DNA of 64,000 nt, taken from Pirellulales bacterium (GTDB lineage: Bacteria > Planctomycetota > Planctomycetia > Pirellulales > JALHPA01). A program made the translations under genes and the position numbers. The stretch covers positions 1 through 64,000 of the forward strand of contig JANRLT010000040.1 in NCBI GenBank assembly GCA_033762255.1, read 5' to 3'. Position 1 is the stretch's first letter. Each line of letters opens with the position of its first letter. A model generated the notes under the pieces. That model did not search any database. It was not told the DNA's origin and saw only the letters and a program-made list of their open reading frames with translations. Below are positions 51,973 to 60,700 of the stretch, piece by piece.

Positions 51973-53142
51973 ATGGCGGGCATGCGCGGATCCGCGGCTT
52001 TTTGGCCGGGGAATAGGATATGTTGTTTGATTATTGTACCCCTGGTAATGATTTGTAGCGGAGTTCGGGCAAATCCCGTCTTGGCGCAACAGTCCCAGGT
52101 GAACGCGTTACCCGCCGCCAAAGCGGCTGAGCCCCCGCCACTTTTGCCTTCGGGTAAATTGACCAAAGTGCAGGAGCGGCAACTAGGCGCGGCTTTGGCC
52201 AGCTATCGCCGCTATGCCCGTTCCCCGCGCCATCGAGCCGCGGCGGTGGAAAAGGCGATCACCTATGGGCCAGAGGGCATCGCCCGGATCCGGCATTTGA
52301 TTGTGAAGGATCTGGAGCCGCAACTTAGCAAGTATCGGGGTTTATTTACCGAGGCGGCTTGGGCCACATCCCAATCGCGATTGCAAGCGATTTCATCCGC
52401 GGAAGTAACCCAGTTGCGGCAGTCGGTGCTGGAGTTGACCAAAGAAGAACAACTAACCAAACCACAGATTGTGGCCGTGGCTGATCCGGCGGTCGCCCGA
52501 TTGGGTGAATTGTTGCTCATGGACCGGACCGAGATCTTTGCCAAATCGCCGGACCTGCAAACACGGCGTGAAAAAATGGCCGAGCTGGGCCGCCTATGGG
52601 AACTTTGCGCCGTGGCCGAATATCGCTTGATTGCGCAAGGTACTGAAAAAGTTGGCGAGCAGCCCAATTTTCAAATGTATCTCCAGCGGGAAGAAGAACT
52701 AGCGGTCAAACTAGCTGGGCCGATGACCGACCAGGATCGGCAAGTTTTAGCCAAAAACGAAAAACTCGCCGCGGACCTCGATCCCGAGGAATCCCGTTGT
52801 ATCCTGGAGCTTAATCTGCTGCGGGGCCTCTTGGGCCTGAACGTGCTAGAGATTGATCCGGCGCTTGTCGCTGCTTCACGGGACCATAGCCAGGATATGC
52901 GCGAGCTGAAGTTTTTCGCCCACGAGTCCCCCGTCACCGGCAAAAAGACCCCCTGGGACCGGGCGGTCAATTTCAAAACCACGGCCGACGGTGAAAATAT
53001 CTTTATGGGCTCTCCGCTGGGGAATGAGGCCCACCTAGCGTGGTTTCATAGCCCGGGGCATTTTAAGAACCAACTGGGCGACCACCGGCGGATTGGCGTG
53101 GGCAAATCCGTGGCCCACTGGACGCAAATGTTTGGCGGGTGA
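51973..53142 (+). CDS. secreted CAP-domain (SCP/PR1-like) protein
   Basis: The 389-residue protein has a signal or anchor segment (CCLIIVPLVMICSGV) near residue 20. Residues ~60-270 are helical and without a named domain. The C-terminal ~115 residues are a CAP domain: ELNLLRGLLGLNVLEIDPAL, AASRDHSQDMRELKFFAHES and GENIFMG, with AWFHSPGHFKNQL. CAP proteins are extracellular and bind lipids or act as proteases or adhesins in different lineages. mtnC starts 12 bases after the stop, so the two may share a transcript. The ATG at 51973 is preferred over a TTG six codons upstream. Confidence 0.85.
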   Translation: MAGMRGSAAFWPGNRICCLIIVPLVMICSGVRANPVLAQQSQVNALPAAKAAEPPPLLPSGKLTKVQERQLGAALASYRRYARSPRHRAAAVEKAITYGPEGIARIRHLIVKDLEPQLSKYRGLFTEAAWATSQSRLQAISSAEVTQLRQSVLELTKEEQLTKPQIVAVADPAVARLGELLLMDRTEIFAKSPDLQTRREKMAELGRLWELCAVAEYRLIAQGTEKVGEQPNFQMYLQREEELAVKLAGPMTDQDRQVLAKNEKLAADLDPEESRCILELNLLRGLLGLNVLEIDPALVAASRDHSQDMRELKFFAHESPVTGKKTPWDRAVNFKTTADGENIFMGSPLGNEAHLAWFHSPGHFKNQLGDHRRIGVGKSVAHWTQMFGG

Positions 53143-53154
53143 TACCCTAAGGGG

Positions 53155-53886
53155 ATGCCGCATTTTTCCGCCACCGCCGTTTTGTTGGATGTCGAGGGAA
53201 CAACCTCGTCAATCTCGTTCGTCACCGATGTGTTGTTTCCCTATGCCGCCGCGCGGGTGGAGGGGTTTTTACAGGCAACATGGGACGAACCCGCGACCCG
53301 CCGCGCGCTGGAACTCATTGCCCGGGACGCCGATAAAGATTCCTGGGAAAAATGGTCCGCCGACCGAGACCCCCAACAGGCATTGGATTTGGTCTTGCAG
53401 GAAGTGCGCCGCCTGATGGCGGGAGATGTCAAGGCCACGGGACTCAAGGAACTGCAGGGACTCATCTGGCGAGGTGGCTTTGAAAGTGGCGAACTCCAAT
53501 CGCATGTCTATGACGATGTGCCTCCATGGCTGGCGGAATGCCAGCGGCGGGGCGTCCCGGTGCGGATTTATTCATCAGGCAGTATCGCCGCTCAACAGCT
53601 TTTTTTTGCCCATACCGTGCGAGGGAATCTCTTGCCCTACCTGAGTGGCCATTATGACACAACGACTGGTCCCAAGCGGGATAAAGCCAGCTACGCCAAG
53701 ATTGCCGCCGACTATGATTATCCGCCGGATGCGATCCTTTTTGCCAGCGATATCGTGGCGGAACTGGACGCCGCCCGCGCCGCCGGAATGCAAACGGTGC
53801 TGCTGGTCCGACCGGAAAATGCGGCGGCCGAGGGGCACCCGCATCCCGTGGCCCATGATTTTGCCCGGATTATATTATCAGGTTGA
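53155..53886 (+). CDS. mtnC: acireductone synthase (enolase-phosphatase E1)
   Basis: The 243-residue enzyme belongs to the HAD superfamily. Motif I is DVEGTTSSISFV, with the nucleophile Asp and the family-specific Glu; motif II is IYSSGS; motif III includes the Lys of GPKRDKASY and the Asp of FASDIVAELDAA. It converts 2,3-diketo-5-methylthiopentyl-1-phosphate to the acireductone in methionine salvage. No other mtn genes are near. The end overlaps the convergent membrane-protein gene by nine bases. Confidence 0.96.
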   Translation: MPHFSATAVLLDVEGTTSSISFVTDVLFPYAAARVEGFLQATWDEPATRRALELIARDADKDSWEKWSADRDPQQALDLVLQEVRRLMAGDVKATGLKELQGLIWRGGFESGELQSHVYDDVPPWLAECQRRGVPVRIYSSGSIAAQQLFFAHTVRGNLLPYLSGHYDTTTGPKRDKASYAKIAADYDYPPDAILFASDIVAELDAARAAGMQTVLLVRPENAAAEGHPHPVAHDFARIILSG

Positions 53887-54180
53887 CGATGGTGGCGAAT
53901 TCGCGGGGTCTGTTGCCGCATAGCGGGACTCAAAATCATTCCAGAGCTGTTCCCCCAGGCAGTATCCTCCCAGGGGGGCCAAGATAAGCCCCGCCCCCAC
54001 GCTCCAGGCCAGATTCCACTCCATCAGCAGCGCTAATCCAATCCCCCAGGCCAAGCCCCCCGGCAGTCCGCAGGATAAAATTCCCACTTGCCAAATATAC
54101 GCGGCCCGGCCCCGCTGTCGCCATACAGACCACCAATCGTACTGCTGCGCCGTCAGTTGGGTTAAACTCTGGCTAGACAT
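53878..54180 (-). CDS. small membrane protein, hypothetical
   Basis: The 100-residue protein has a polar N-terminal ~25 residues (SQSLTQLTAQQYDWWSVWRQ), two hydrophobic segments (~30-52 and ~57-77, Gly-rich), and a polar tail ending in Pro/Ser. I recognise no family. It overlaps mtnC by nine bases tail to tail. The ACP-like gene at 54213 ends 33 bases upstream on the same strand, so the two are probably co-transcribed. Confidence 0.65.
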   Translation of the reverse strand: MSSQSLTQLTAQQYDWWSVWRQRGRAAYIWQVGILSCGLPGGLAWGIGLALLMEWNLAWSVGAGLILAPLGGYCLGEQLWNDFESRYAATDPANSPPSST

Positions 54181-54212
54181 ACATTGCCCCTGAAAAAAAG
54201 TAAAAAAGTGGT

Positions 54213-54665
54213 TTAATCCGCGAATAAATCAGCTACCGGGAGAAATTCCGTTTCGACCTCGGGGGGAGAGCCGGTGTTGGATTTGTCGGTGGAGCGGGCA
54301 TCACGCAGCAGTCCGGCTAACCGGGCCAGGCTGGTGGCTTTGTGCTGCTCCCGCCAATTTGGCGACTCGGCCAAGAGGGCAAACTCCGCGTCGGGAAGTT
54401 CCGCATCAAAGTGATTTTCCAGAATTAGCATCAGCTCGACGCCATCCAGCTCGTCCATTTTTAATTCGGCCAGGGTGGTCTCCGGCTTGACGGTCGCGCG
54501 GTCCACGCCCATAAAATCCGCGGCGATCTGGCAAACTTGATCCTGATTCGTGCCGCTCACGGGTTTTATGTCATAACTTCGCGAACATTCATAATCCGGG
54601 AACAGATAGTAGGTCAGGCCCAGTAACCCCAGATAAATGACTGCCATGACGGGATTGTGGCGCAT
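54213..54665 (-). CDS. membrane-anchored acyl-carrier-protein-like protein lacking the active Ser
   Basis: The 150-residue protein has an N-terminal hydrophobic helix (VMAVIYLGLLGLTYYLF). Residues ~40-110 resemble acyl carrier protein: DQVCQIAADFMGVDRATVKP, then LAELKMDELDGVELMLILEN and a DAELPDAEFALL helix. In ACPs the motif is DSL, with the Ser carrying 4'-phosphopantetheine. Here it reads DEL, so no prosthetic group can be attached. The protein may therefore be a structural or sensing derivative. Residues ~110-150 are polar. It lies 33 bases upstream of a small membrane-protein gene on the same strand. Confidence 0.7.
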   Translation of the reverse strand: MRHNPVMAVIYLGLLGLTYYLFPDYECSRSYDIKPVSGTNQDQVCQIAADFMGVDRATVKPETTLAELKMDELDGVELMLILENHFDAELPDAEFALLAESPNWREQHKATSLARLAGLLRDARSTDKSNTGSPPEVETEFLPVADLFAD

Positions 54666-54886
54666 TGCGATACCTGTTTTAAATGAATGAGTGAATAAGG
54701 TCCCGGCGGGATGAATTCGCGTTAGGGTTACGAATGGCGTGCCGCGGCAATCTCCGCTGTGCCGAATGGCGTTGCGGGGCCGAACCTCTTAGAAAGTCTA
54801 TCTTATAAATTCGCGGCGGGTTATGGCGATTATGCGGAATTTATGACCGCTAACCAATTGGTTTTACATCTAGGCCAATGAGCCCC

Positions 54887-55645
54887 TCACTTACGAAACG
54901 TCCCCTGTACCTCCAGTTGCAGCTTGCCCGCGTTATCGCTGACGTCGCTATCATAGATGCGCACCAGCAGCCGCCCGGATAGCTTGGGTATGAGCTTCAG
55001 GCTTTGGCCGATGACAAAGGCTTTGTTTTCCTTGGGATTTCCCGTGTCGATCATCCCAATCAGCGCGCCCAGGTTAAAGTCGCGCAGGTCCTCCGGGATG
55101 GGGACCCCGTCGGGGCCGATTTTATAACTGATATTAAAAATCCAGCTTCCCTCGGCGGTAAAGACCAGCGGCTTGCCCGCGATTACCACCAGACCCGTGT
55201 CCTGCCAGTCCTTATTGGCAAAGACATCCACCACCTTTTTTTGAGCGCTCGCTTCGCGCTGCAGATATTCGTTCAGCTTTAATTTCGCTGGCTCGTAATC
55301 GGGAAACAAATACAATATCTCTTCATAACAAATGCGGGCCGAGTCCAGATCGTTGGCCTTTTCGTATTCTTGGGCCAGCTTGACGGTCTTTTCGACAAAG
55401 TCCTTATACAGCACCTGCAATTTTGGATCAGTCGGGACTTTTCGTTCCTTGGCCGGATCGCCGCTATTGGAACGGTCGCGATGGGCCTTGTCCAATTCGC
55501 TTTTCAGGATCTCCGCCGGGGATTTGCCCGCGCGTCCGCTGGGACGCGGCCCCGGCTGGGCCAGGACCGTCAGCGATAACAGGCAGATACCCAGTCCCGT
55601 CCACCCTGTAAAAACAGAAATTCGCCGCCAGCCAGAATTGGCCAT
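54887..55645 (-). CDS. secreted TPR/LecA-like domain protein
   Basis: The 252-residue protein has a signal peptide (TGWTGLGICLLSLTVLAQP), then a charged linker. A helical TPR-like unit spans ~75-125 (VEKTVKLAQEYEKANDLDSA, RICYEEILYLFPDYEPAKL). The C-terminal ~115 residues resemble the PA-IL/LecA-type beta-sandwich used to bind sugars in the envelope: VVIAGKPLVFTAEGSW, then GPDGVPIP, GALIGMIDTG and LLVRIYDSDVSDNAGKLQLE. Binding is inferred from pattern only. No sugar-specific residues can be confirmed. Confidence 0.68.
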   Translation of the reverse strand: MANSGWRRISVFTGWTGLGICLLSLTVLAQPGPRPSGRAGKSPAEILKSELDKAHRDRSNSGDPAKERKVPTDPKLQVLYKDFVEKTVKLAQEYEKANDLDSARICYEEILYLFPDYEPAKLKLNEYLQREASAQKKVVDVFANKDWQDTGLVVIAGKPLVFTAEGSWIFNISYKIGPDGVPIPEDLRDFNLGALIGMIDTGNPKENKAFVIGQSLKLIPKLSGRLLVRIYDSDVSDNAGKLQLEVQGTFRK

Positions 55646-55809
55646 CGAAAGCTCCCGCCAAAACGAGTAATTTAAAACCGTCTCAATCTATTTTATTCGA
55701 AAAGTTCAGAATTTTTCTTCCGGCGAGTGAAATAAAACGATGAAATTTGTGAATGGAGCGGGCGGACCAATTTTTATCAAGCAGGCAAATTAGGCCCTAG
55801 GGACACCGC

Positions 55810-56556
55810 TCAATCTTCAGGGTGGGATAACTCCCGCGCTAGCGTCAGCACTGGTAAATCGTGCGCATAGGGCTGATGCGTGCCGTGGGGGGCGCCCGCC
55901 ACGGGGGGTTCGTGAAAGCCGCGGCCCAAGGTCTGGCCCGGATTATTTTTCGCCAAGCGAGTGGCCAGGGGGGAATAATTTAGAAAATTGCGCAGCATGT
56001 CCGTCCCCTGGGGCGTGAGAAAACTTTCGGGGTGGAACTGCAGGCCAAAAAGGGGGAATTGCCGATGTTGAATCGCCATGATTTCGCGTTGGCGGCGGTC
56101 CGGCAAATCGGACCAGGCGGTGATTTCAAAGTCGGGGTGGAGTGTTTCCGGCTCGATCACCAGACTGTGGTAGCGCGTCGCGGAAAGAGGATTTGGTAGC
56201 CCGGCGAACAGGCCGCGGCCGTTATGGTGGATCTGGTCAACCTTGCCATGCATGAGCCGAGGCGCGCGGACGATCTTGCCACCGGTCGCCTGGCCGATGG
56301 ACTGGTGCCCCAGGCACACGCCCAGGATGGGGAGCTTGCCTGCCAGGCGTTCGATCAGAGGGACGCTGATGCCAGCCTCGGTCGGGGTGCAAGGGCCGGG
56401 GCTGATAATCAAATGCGTGGGGGCGAGCGCGACGGCGTCCTCCACGGTCAGTTGGTCGTTGCGGACCACCCGCAAGTCAATCGCGGGATCAATCTCGCCT
56501 AATCGCTGGACCAGATTGTAGGTAAACGAGTCGTAGTTATCGATGAGCAGAATCAT
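55810..56556 (-). CDS. trpG: anthranilate/aminodeoxychorismate synthase glutaminase subunit
   Basis: The 248-residue protein is a class I glutamine amidotransferase of the TrpG/PabA type. It begins MILLIDNYDSFTYNLVQRLG, has the oxyanion block ISPGPCTPTEAG, the nucleophile in GVCLGHQSIGQA, and the His-Glu pair in LQFHPESFLTPQG. It provides ammonia from glutamine to the synthase subunit, which is not in the window. About 50 residues after the catalytic Glu are a Pro/His-rich extension beyond the usual ~190-200. TrpG and PabA cannot be told apart here. Confidence 0.93.
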   Translation of the reverse strand: MILLIDNYDSFTYNLVQRLGEIDPAIDLRVVRNDQLTVEDAVALAPTHLIISPGPCTPTEAGISVPLIERLAGKLPILGVCLGHQSIGQATGGKIVRAPRLMHGKVDQIHHNGRGLFAGLPNPLSATRYHSLVIEPETLHPDFEITAWSDLPDRRQREIMAIQHRQFPLFGLQFHPESFLTPQGTDMLRNFLNYSPLATRLAKNNPGQTLGRGFHEPPVAGAPHGTHQPYAHDLPVLTLARELSHPED

Positions 56557-56604
56557 GCGGGAGGGTTGGCCAAAGCGAAGACTAGTAAATGTAAAAAGGA
56601 TTTC

Positions 56605-56640
56605 TAACAGGAGGAAGCGGAGGAAGCAGAGAAACAGCAG
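56605..56640 (+). repeat. R6 arm left of the GxxExxY remnant
   Basis: The word TAACAGGAGGAAGCGG continues AGGAAGCAGAGAAACAGCAG. It is the inverted partner of the arm at 57155-57185; together they enclose the GxxExxY pseudogene. Confidence 0.75.
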
Positions 56641-56702
56641 AAAGCTTTTAAGTGAATATTTATCCGATCATATAGTTAGATGCTGTTTGGCGGAAGGGTC
56701 AT

Positions 56703-57104
56703 TGGTCCAGAGCCAGGTAAAATCAATCGCGACACACCATCGACCAATCGTTCGGCATGGAAATTGATAAGTCAGCCCAATGGAATATTCAATCACTTCA
56801 TATAAGACAAGGTAATTGTCTTGTGAATCGGGATGACTGTTTCGACTGCCTTAACTTCCACTAAGAGTGCTTTGTCAACCAAAATATCAAAACGTAACTC
56901 TTCCGTGCGAAATATGTCCTTATATTTAATTTTTAACGATTGTTGGGACTCAGTTTGATAACCACGCAGCTTTAACTCATGGCGGAGCGCCCACTCATAA
57001 ATTGATTCGATTAATCCGGGCCCAAAATAACGATGTACTTCTATTGCCGCGGCGATTGTGGGTCCTGTAAGCTCTTGTGCCTGAGGAAAAAGTGGATGCA
57101 TCAA
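56703..57104 (-). pseudogene. GxxExxY family gene with two in-frame TGA stops
   Basis: The first 103 codons (MMHPLFPQAQELTGPTIAAA, IEVHRYFGPGLIESIYEWAL, LLVEVKAVETVIPIHKTITL) match the GxxExxY family, including the G-x-x-E-x-x-Y core (GLIESIY). The frame then meets TGA at 56793-56795. The same frame continues LNIPLG, a second TGA at 56772-56774, and LINFHAERLVDGVSRLI, the normal C-terminal end of the family. The full gene would be ~125-130 codons. Members of this family are small nuclease-fold-like proteins of unknown role. The gene is probably broken; sequencing error or UGA read-through are alternatives. Confidence 0.75.
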
Positions 57105-57154
57105 TTCAACCGGATAAAAGTGCCCGTCGGGTAACTATTATTGCACAGAATAAA

Positions 57155-57185
57155 CCACTCTGCTCCCTCTGCTTCCTCCTGTTTA
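57155..57185 (-). repeat. R6 arm right of the GxxExxY remnant
   Basis: On the minus strand this reads TAAACAGGAGGAAGCAGAGG and continues GAGCAGAGTGG. It is the inverted copy of the arm at 56605-56640, 515 bases away, with the GxxExxY remnant between. Confidence 0.75.
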
Positions 57186-57402
57186 AAATGTATTTTTGGA
57201 ATCTCAAAAACAAACAATGTCATCTGGGAATTTTATCCGGCATCAGGCTCAATCCCTTCACAGTCCGCCTTCAATAGCCGCGTTGATCATATTGTACGTT
57301 AGGCTGTCCGCGCGCTGGTAATCAGGATGCATAGAGCTTAAAAAAAAGGTTGAAAAAATCCTTCGTTAACTTCGTTTCCTTTTGTTTTTATATTTCCCCC
57401 CT

Positions 57403-57690
57403 TCACTCCAATAGAGCGCTCGGGTGCGCCACGCGCGTCACCAGCGGCAGGACCTGCGGTTGATAAATCGTGGTGTAGGCCTGGGCGGTGCGGTGGACAT
57501 CCAGGGCGGCTTGGTCCACCCAATGTTCATTCAGGATAAAGAGTGACGGATCGTTGACCGATTGGCTGGCCTCAAAGCGCAGGCAACCTGGCTCGGTCCG
57601 GGAGAGACGCGCGGCAGCCCCCAAAAGTTCGCGCACTTTGGCGATGTCGTCTGGTTGTTTGACCGTCAGCAGAATGTGCAGTTGCAACAT
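57403..57690 (-). CDS. antibiotic biosynthesis monooxygenase (ABM) domain protein
   Basis: The 95-residue single-domain protein starts MLQLHILLTVKQPDDIAKVR and contains EPGCLRFEASQSVNDPSLFI and LNEHWVDQAALDVHRTAQAY, the ABM pattern. ABM proteins are dimeric ferredoxin-like folds; members oxidise quinols (YgiN) or act in polyketide tailoring. With no biosynthetic genes nearby, a quinol monooxygenase or stress role is most likely. A palindromic repeat (57720-57781) lies just upstream. Confidence 0.85.
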   Translation of the reverse strand: MLQLHILLTVKQPDDIAKVRELLGAAARLSRTEPGCLRFEASQSVNDPSLFILNEHWVDQAALDVHRTAQAYTTIYQPQVLPLVTRVAHPSALLE

Positions 57691-57719
57691 AAAAAATCAT
57701 CCCTTTGGCGACAAAATGT

Positions 57720-57781
57720 GTAGGGCGGAAATGGTTCCGCCAAGATTTAACATTATCGTGGCGGATCACGATCCGCTCTAC
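57720..57781. repeat. palindromic repeat R7
   Basis: GTAGGGCGGAAATGGTTCCGCC and GGCGGATCACGATCCGC with CTCTAC form two hairpins, with outer ends GTAGGGC/CTCTAC. A related GGCGGATCACAATCCGCC with CCTACA occurs at 23012-23034. Confidence 0.75.
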
Positions 57782-57794
57782 GGAAATAATCCTG

Positions 57795-60700
57795 TTATAA
57801 CTGTCGATCTTCCCAAACTTTCTTTTTCGCCTTGAGTAGTCGACTCATCGCGTCGTCTGGCTCTTCGGTTGTCGTTTGCGGCGGGGCAGGGGAGGGGGAA
57901 CCCTGGCCTGTGCGGTTTACCAGTGGATGACCGCTGCTTTTGCCCGTGGGGGACTCCAGATTTGCCAGGTCTCCCGTCGGAAGGGGGGCGTTGGCAGCCC
58001 CTCCCGCGGAATTGACGGGATGCAGCGTTACCGCGGCTCGGCGTTCGTCTAGCTCTTGCCGCAATTCGGCTTTGCGGGACTTGAGCCGATTCATGGCCAC
58101 TGCGGGGGCCAGTTCGGCTGTTTGGCCGCGCAGCCGCAACCAACCCGCCCGCAATTGATCCCCCAGCCAGCCCCAATCCAGCGCGACACGGCGGTTGAAT
58201 ACATCGGCAAAAAACAGGCAAGCCCCCGCAAATAGCACCCAGGGCCAAATGTCCTGGCTACTCTGCGCTTTGGCCAGATTGTGCCGAAAGGTGTCCACCG
58301 CCAGCCAATCCTCCAGCTTAGCCCCGTTGATATAGGTCCCCGGCTCGCTGCCGGTGGTTGGTAGTTGGGCCAGTTCGCGCAGCAGCGCTTCGTTTGGCTC
58401 GCGATCGAGAAATTCTGGAGAGTACGGGACATTGACCCCCGCCATGATAGGGGCCATACCCTGGCCCGGGGCCAACATGGCAAAATAATTGCCGCTCGTG
58501 CTGGCGGGGAACTCCGCCACATAGCGGCCCGGCGCGACCTGCTTGATGGATAGATCGCGGGGCTTCATGTCAGGGCCGAGCACGCTCCCCCCCATGCTAA
58601 GAAAGTTCAAGAACTCGTCTTCTTTATCCAGGGCCGTGATGACCAGCCGGACTTTGCCTTCTTGAACCTCGGTATTGACGGTGAATTTGCCCGTATCTCC
58701 CGCGGGGCGCATGCTCCAGCGGACCATCTGGCTAAAAAAGCGGTCGTAATCCGCCGATTGGGTCCAAGAGTTGGCCCATTTGCGGCCAGAGTCGGTGGTC
58801 CAGGCGACGGCCTTGCCCAGGCCAAAGTTCCAGCTAGCCAACAGCGTGTTGTATTTTTCGTCTCCGTCGTTTGGCAGCGGTGCGACTAAACTGACCTCGA
58901 CCAGCGGATGATTTTTGACCGTGGTGCGGACATATCCGGTAAAAGGGGGGAGCGTCCCTTCGATCCCCTTGAGCATTTCGTGCGGGTATTTGCGAATGGG
59001 CTGCAAACCCGACTGATTTTCATAAATGAGGGGGCGGGAGATTTTGCGCGCTTCCTGCATAAAGATGCGGGGCAGGGCCTTGTACGAGTTGACTTGATAA
59101 AACTTTCCCTGGCCCGCCACGGCCAGGGACGCCAACAGCGCGGAGTCCGCATCTGCCCCCATGGCAATGGTCGATACCGTGATCCCGTCCTTGCGAATGG
59201 CGCGGATCATTTGCTCGTAGCCCGCTCCTTCGGTTTGGCCGTCGGTCAGGATGATCATGTGCCGGGTCGCGGCGTCCTTGACTTTTTTTAGCTCTTCATA
59301 CGCCAGGCGTATCCCCGGCTCCATGTTGGTTCCGCCGCCGCTGCCAATATTGGCAATCTGGCGCTTGATCGTATGCCCTTTTTCCCCTTTTTTGGTCGCG
59401 GGAACCACCATATAGCCAAAGGAGTCAAACGACGTGACCGTCACATAGTCCCACGGTTGCAGCACATCGATCGTGGCAATCGTCGCCTCAATCGCCATTT
59501 GTAGTTTATTTCCCATCATTGACCCCGAACGGTCGATCACCATCGCTAGCGCGCCCACGGGGGCGACCTTGGCATTGCGAATTTGAAATTCCACGGGAAG
59601 TGCTTCTTCCAGTTCGGTATTCGCCCAACCTCCCGCCCCAAAGCTATGTTCCCCCCCCAGCATGATTAGCCCCGCCCCCATTTGCTGTGTATTGCGCACC
59701 AACAGCGAAATCTGCTCGTCGGTAAAGGCCTCGCGCGGGACATTGGCCAATATCACGCTGTCAAACGGCTGCAACTCTCCTAGACTGGTAAATAGCTCCT
59801 GCGTGTTGCGCTTGGTGACTTGCAAGTTTTCTTCTTTCAGCCGCTGGATCAAATAATCATAATCGCCGCCGGTCGCGCCGGTCTCTTCGTTAATGTACTC
59901 GATAAGCAACACCTGCCCCTGCCCGCGCACCTGGGTAAACGCGCTCGCCTGGTTGTTTTGCGAGAGGTTGTCCTGGGCCTTGCTGGCGGGTGTAAAGTGG
60001 GCCTCATACGTGTAAAAGTCCGCCCCTTTGATCTCTTCGCGGACGGTAAAAACCTGCTTGCCGGGGGCGACGTTGACCTCCTGTTCCGAAAGCGTTTCTT
60101 CCCTGCCGCCGCTTTTGCGCACGATCTTGAGCTTTCCCGGCACGCGCGTGGCTTGGTTTTTTTGCGCTGGCGACAGATTATTAAGCACCACCTGAATGTC
60201 AAACGGCTGGCCGCTATTGACATCCGTGGGAATCGTCAGCTTTTCCACCGCCACTTCGGCCCGCGCGGGATATCGGATCGGCACCACGTCAATTCCCACG
60301 CCCACCTCCGCCAGACGGCGGGCCTGCTCGCGGGCGTCCCCTAGGTTTTCATTGCCATCACAGATAATTACAATCCTCCCGGCCGAATCCTCCGGCAGTG
60401 TCGCTTGGGCCAGTTTGATCGCCCCGGCCAGATTGGTGGCGTCGGTCTCGATCCGGCTTTCGATGGTTTCGGGGATGCGGATTTCCGCCGCATGGGGGGG
60501 ATGTTCGATCGTCGCCTCGCGGGCAAAGACGATCACCCCCGCGTTATCCTGGGTGGCGGCTTTGCGGTGCTGGCGGATTTCCTCATTGACGTAGCGGATC
60601 ATCAAGCGGCGGGTGTCGTCGGGAATGCTGAGCGATTGATCTAGCAAGTAAACGACGGTCAGTTTCTCGCTAGTGCGGTGAAAGCGAATTTCGGCGAGGG

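Noticed and set aside
56772-56795. Selenocysteine or reassigned UGA in the GxxExxY gene
   Set aside because: Two TGA codons stand where the family has no Cys, no SECIS-like hairpin is evident, and all neighbours use TGA as a normal stop.
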